Assembly: GCA_039818825.1 (NCBI GenBank)
Contig: JBCBTD010000002.1
Span: 104,412-168,411, forward strand
Reading direction: 5' to 3'
Source of the DNA: JBCBTD01 sp039818825
Lineage (GTDB): Bacteria > Pseudomonadota > Alphaproteobacteria > Geminicoccales > Geminicoccaceae
Length of the DNA stretch: 64,000 bases
The stretch's first letter is position 1, and every line of letters starts with the position of its first letter. Positions 62,696-64,000 of this stretch are shown here, one piece after another. The position numbers and the translations under genes are program-made. The notes under the pieces were generated by a model, which made no database searches, was not told the DNA's origin, and saw nothing but the letters and a program-made list of their open reading frames with translations.

Positions 62696-64000
62696 ATGAA
62701 CGGTGCCGAGAGCCTCGTGCACACACTCGCCGATGGCGGCGTCGACGTGTGTTTTGCCAACCCCGGCACGTCCGAGATGCACTTCGTCGCCGCCCTCGAC
62801 CGGACCAGGCGCATGCGCTGCGTGCTCGGGCTGTTCGAGGGCGTCGTGACCGGCGCGGCCGACGGTTACGCGCGGATGGCCGGCAAGCCGGCGGTCACAT
62901 TGCTCCATCTGGCGCCGGGCCTCGCCAACGCCTCGGCCAACATCCACAACGCCAAGAAGGCGCGGATGCCGATGGTCAACGTTGTCGGTGATCACGCGAC
63001 GCGGCACATGACCTTCGACGCGCCGCTGACGGGCGACGTCGAGGGCACGGCGTGGCCGTTCGCCGGTTGGGTGAAAACCTCGAAGAGCGCCCACGACGTC
63101 GCCCGGGACGGTGCCGAGGCGCTGGCTGCGAGCTTGAGCTTTCCCCACCGTATCGCCACCCTGGTCCTGCCCGCCGACACCGCATGGGACGAAGCCGAGG
63201 GGCCGGCGACACCGCTGGAGCCGGCTGCGCCGGAGCCCATCGACGACGACGCCATCGAGCAGGCTGCGCGCGTGCTCGAACAGGGCGCCCCGACCCTGAT
63301 TCTCGTGGGCTACACGGCCATCGGCGACCCGACGACGGTCGCTCTGGCGACGGCCATCGCGGCGGCGACCTCGGCCACGATCATGGCGCCGACCTCAAAC
63401 CCGCGGATGGAGCGTGGTGCTGGCACCCCGTTCGTCCCGCGGATTCCCTATCCCGTCGACATGGCGCTGGAGCAGCTCGCCGGCTTTCGCCATTGCCTCC
63501 TGGTGGAGGCACGCGAGCCCGTGGCGTTCTTCGCCTATCCGGGCAAGCCGAGCCGGGTGTTGCCCGAGGGCTGCGGCGTCACCGCGTTGGCGCGTCCCGA
63601 GCAATCGGGCATCGAGGCCATCGCCCGCTTGGCCGACCGCCTGGGCGTGAAGACGGCCGACGCGCAGCGCGAAGCGGCGGTGCCCACTCAGACCCCGACC
63701 GGAGGCGCGTTGGTGCCGGAAGCGATCGGCCAGGCGATCGCCGCCGTGCTGCCCGAGGGCGCCATCGTCGCCGACGAAGGACTCACGTCGGGCCGGTCGA
63801 TCTATCCGGCGACGCGCGGTGCGGCACCGCACAGTTGGCTGAGCCTGACCGGCGGTTCGATCGGCATTGGCTTTCCGTTCGCGACCGGCGCTGCCGTCGC
63901 CTGCCCCGACCGCAAGGTGCTGGCGCTCCAGGCCGAGGTTCTCGCGGGCTTGTGTCCACAGCGCTTGCGGCGTGTAGAGCCCGGAGCCGTCGGCCTGGAG
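62696..64000 (+). CDS. Thiamine-diphosphate enzyme (acetolactate synthase-like), 3' end missing and altered
   Basis: 435 residues visible. The pyrimidine-binding domain carries NPGTSEMHFV and the catalytic Glu in LFEGVVTGAADGYARM. The C-terminal domain begins LSLTGGSIGIGFPFATGAAV. The next expected piece is the ADGS-type ThDP/Mg site, but from 63937 the sequence reads as the reverse complement of that site, so residues 411-435 are not the normal ones. The reading frame stays open. The gene runs off the window. Confidence 0.85.
   Translation, partial: MNGAESLVHTLADGGVDVCFANPGTSEMHFVAALDRTRRMRCVLGLFEGVVTGAADGYARMAGKPAVTLLHLAPGLANASANIHNAKKARMPMVNVVGDHATRHMTFDAPLTGDVEGTAWPFAGWVKTSKSAHDVARDGAEALAASLSFPHRIATLVLPADTAWDEAEGPATPLEPAAPEPIDDDAIEQAARVLEQGAPTLILVGYTAIGDPTTVALATAIAAATSATIMAPTSNPRMERGAGTPFVPRIPYPVDMALEQLAGFRHCLLVEAREPVAFFAYPGKPSRVLPEGCGVTALARPEQSGIEAIARLADRLGVKTADAQREAAVPTQTPTGGALVPEAIGQAIAAVLPEGAIVADEGLTSGRSIYPATRGAAPHSWLSLTGGSIGIGFPFATGAAVACPDRKVLALQAEVLAGLCPQRLRRVEPGAVGLE
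63926..64000. repeat. 75-bp inverted segment with CTCCAGGCCGA ends
   Basis: The ends 63926-63936 and 63990-64000 are exact inverted copies of an 11-bp sequence. Read on the minus strand, the segment encodes LQADGSGLYTPQALWTQARE in frame, the expected ThDP-site sequence of this enzyme family. So the middle of the segment is in the wrong orientation. Confidence 0.75.

Noticed and set aside
1..64000. CRISPR array
   Set aside because: No regularly spaced repeats and no cas genes seen.

Overview
The window comes from a GC-rich, flagellated alphaproteobacterium, probably of the Rhodospirillales or a neighbouring order. The evidence is a fliX-flgI-flgJ/cheL-type rod gene-flgN-like-flgK-flgL-fliW cluster, the alphaproteobacterial block of cytochrome bc1 assembly chaperone, DUF177, rpmF, plsX, fabH, ihfA and MerR regulator, and a pstS-C-A-B-phoU operon. 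No species is assigned; this rests on gene order and protein appearance only.

Layout. 1-4944: a 5'-truncated metallo-beta-lactamase-fold hydrolase, a GGDEF/EAL signalling protein, a TauE/SafE transporter and an acyl-CoA ligase. 5029-10788: flagellar genes. 10793-15596: an SbcCD/YhaNO-like ATPase and nuclease pair. 15715-16700: a small protein coupled to a short-chain dehydrogenase broken by an in-frame amber codon. 16709-21449: core envelope, lipid and nucleoid genes, ending at tRNA-Pro(GGG).

21521-35724: a 14.2-kb integrative element in the 3' half of tRNA-Pro, bounded by a perfect 52-bp direct repeat. Its right end carries a P4-type tyrosine recombinase, an excisionase-like protein, a CHC2/Toprim primase, a RepA-type helicase and a palindrome-rich possible origin. 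Its left half carries two candidate defence modules. The first is a DprA-like protein with a phosphoribosyltransferase. The second is a tightly overlapping operon for an 8-oxoguanine-glycosylase-like HhH protein, a Gly/Ser-rich small protein, a PfkB kinase fused to a nucleoside deoxyribosyltransferase, a QueC-like enzyme and a nitroreductase-like protein, divergent from an XRE regulator. This combination of base-handling enzymes resembles the accessory enzymes of type IV CBASS but has no CD-NTase or recognisable effector. It is the best candidate here for an undescribed system.

35788-41221: a possible PHO box and the pst operon, with a strong hairpin between pstS and pstC. 41254-50614: putA, an RND efflux pair, a hexapeptide acyltransferase and an NTF2-like protein. 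50792-54035: a smaller accessory patch with ParDE, an HNH endonuclease, a membrane-anchored tail-collar-like protein with an in-frame stop, and a second tyrosine recombinase. 54217-62597: two amidohydrolases, an acyl-ACP thioesterase, an M20 deacylase, a GNAT-like protein, a cupin and a large unrecognised Ser-rich protein. 62696-64000: a thiamine-diphosphate enzyme whose last 75 visible bases appear inverted across its cofactor-binding motif.
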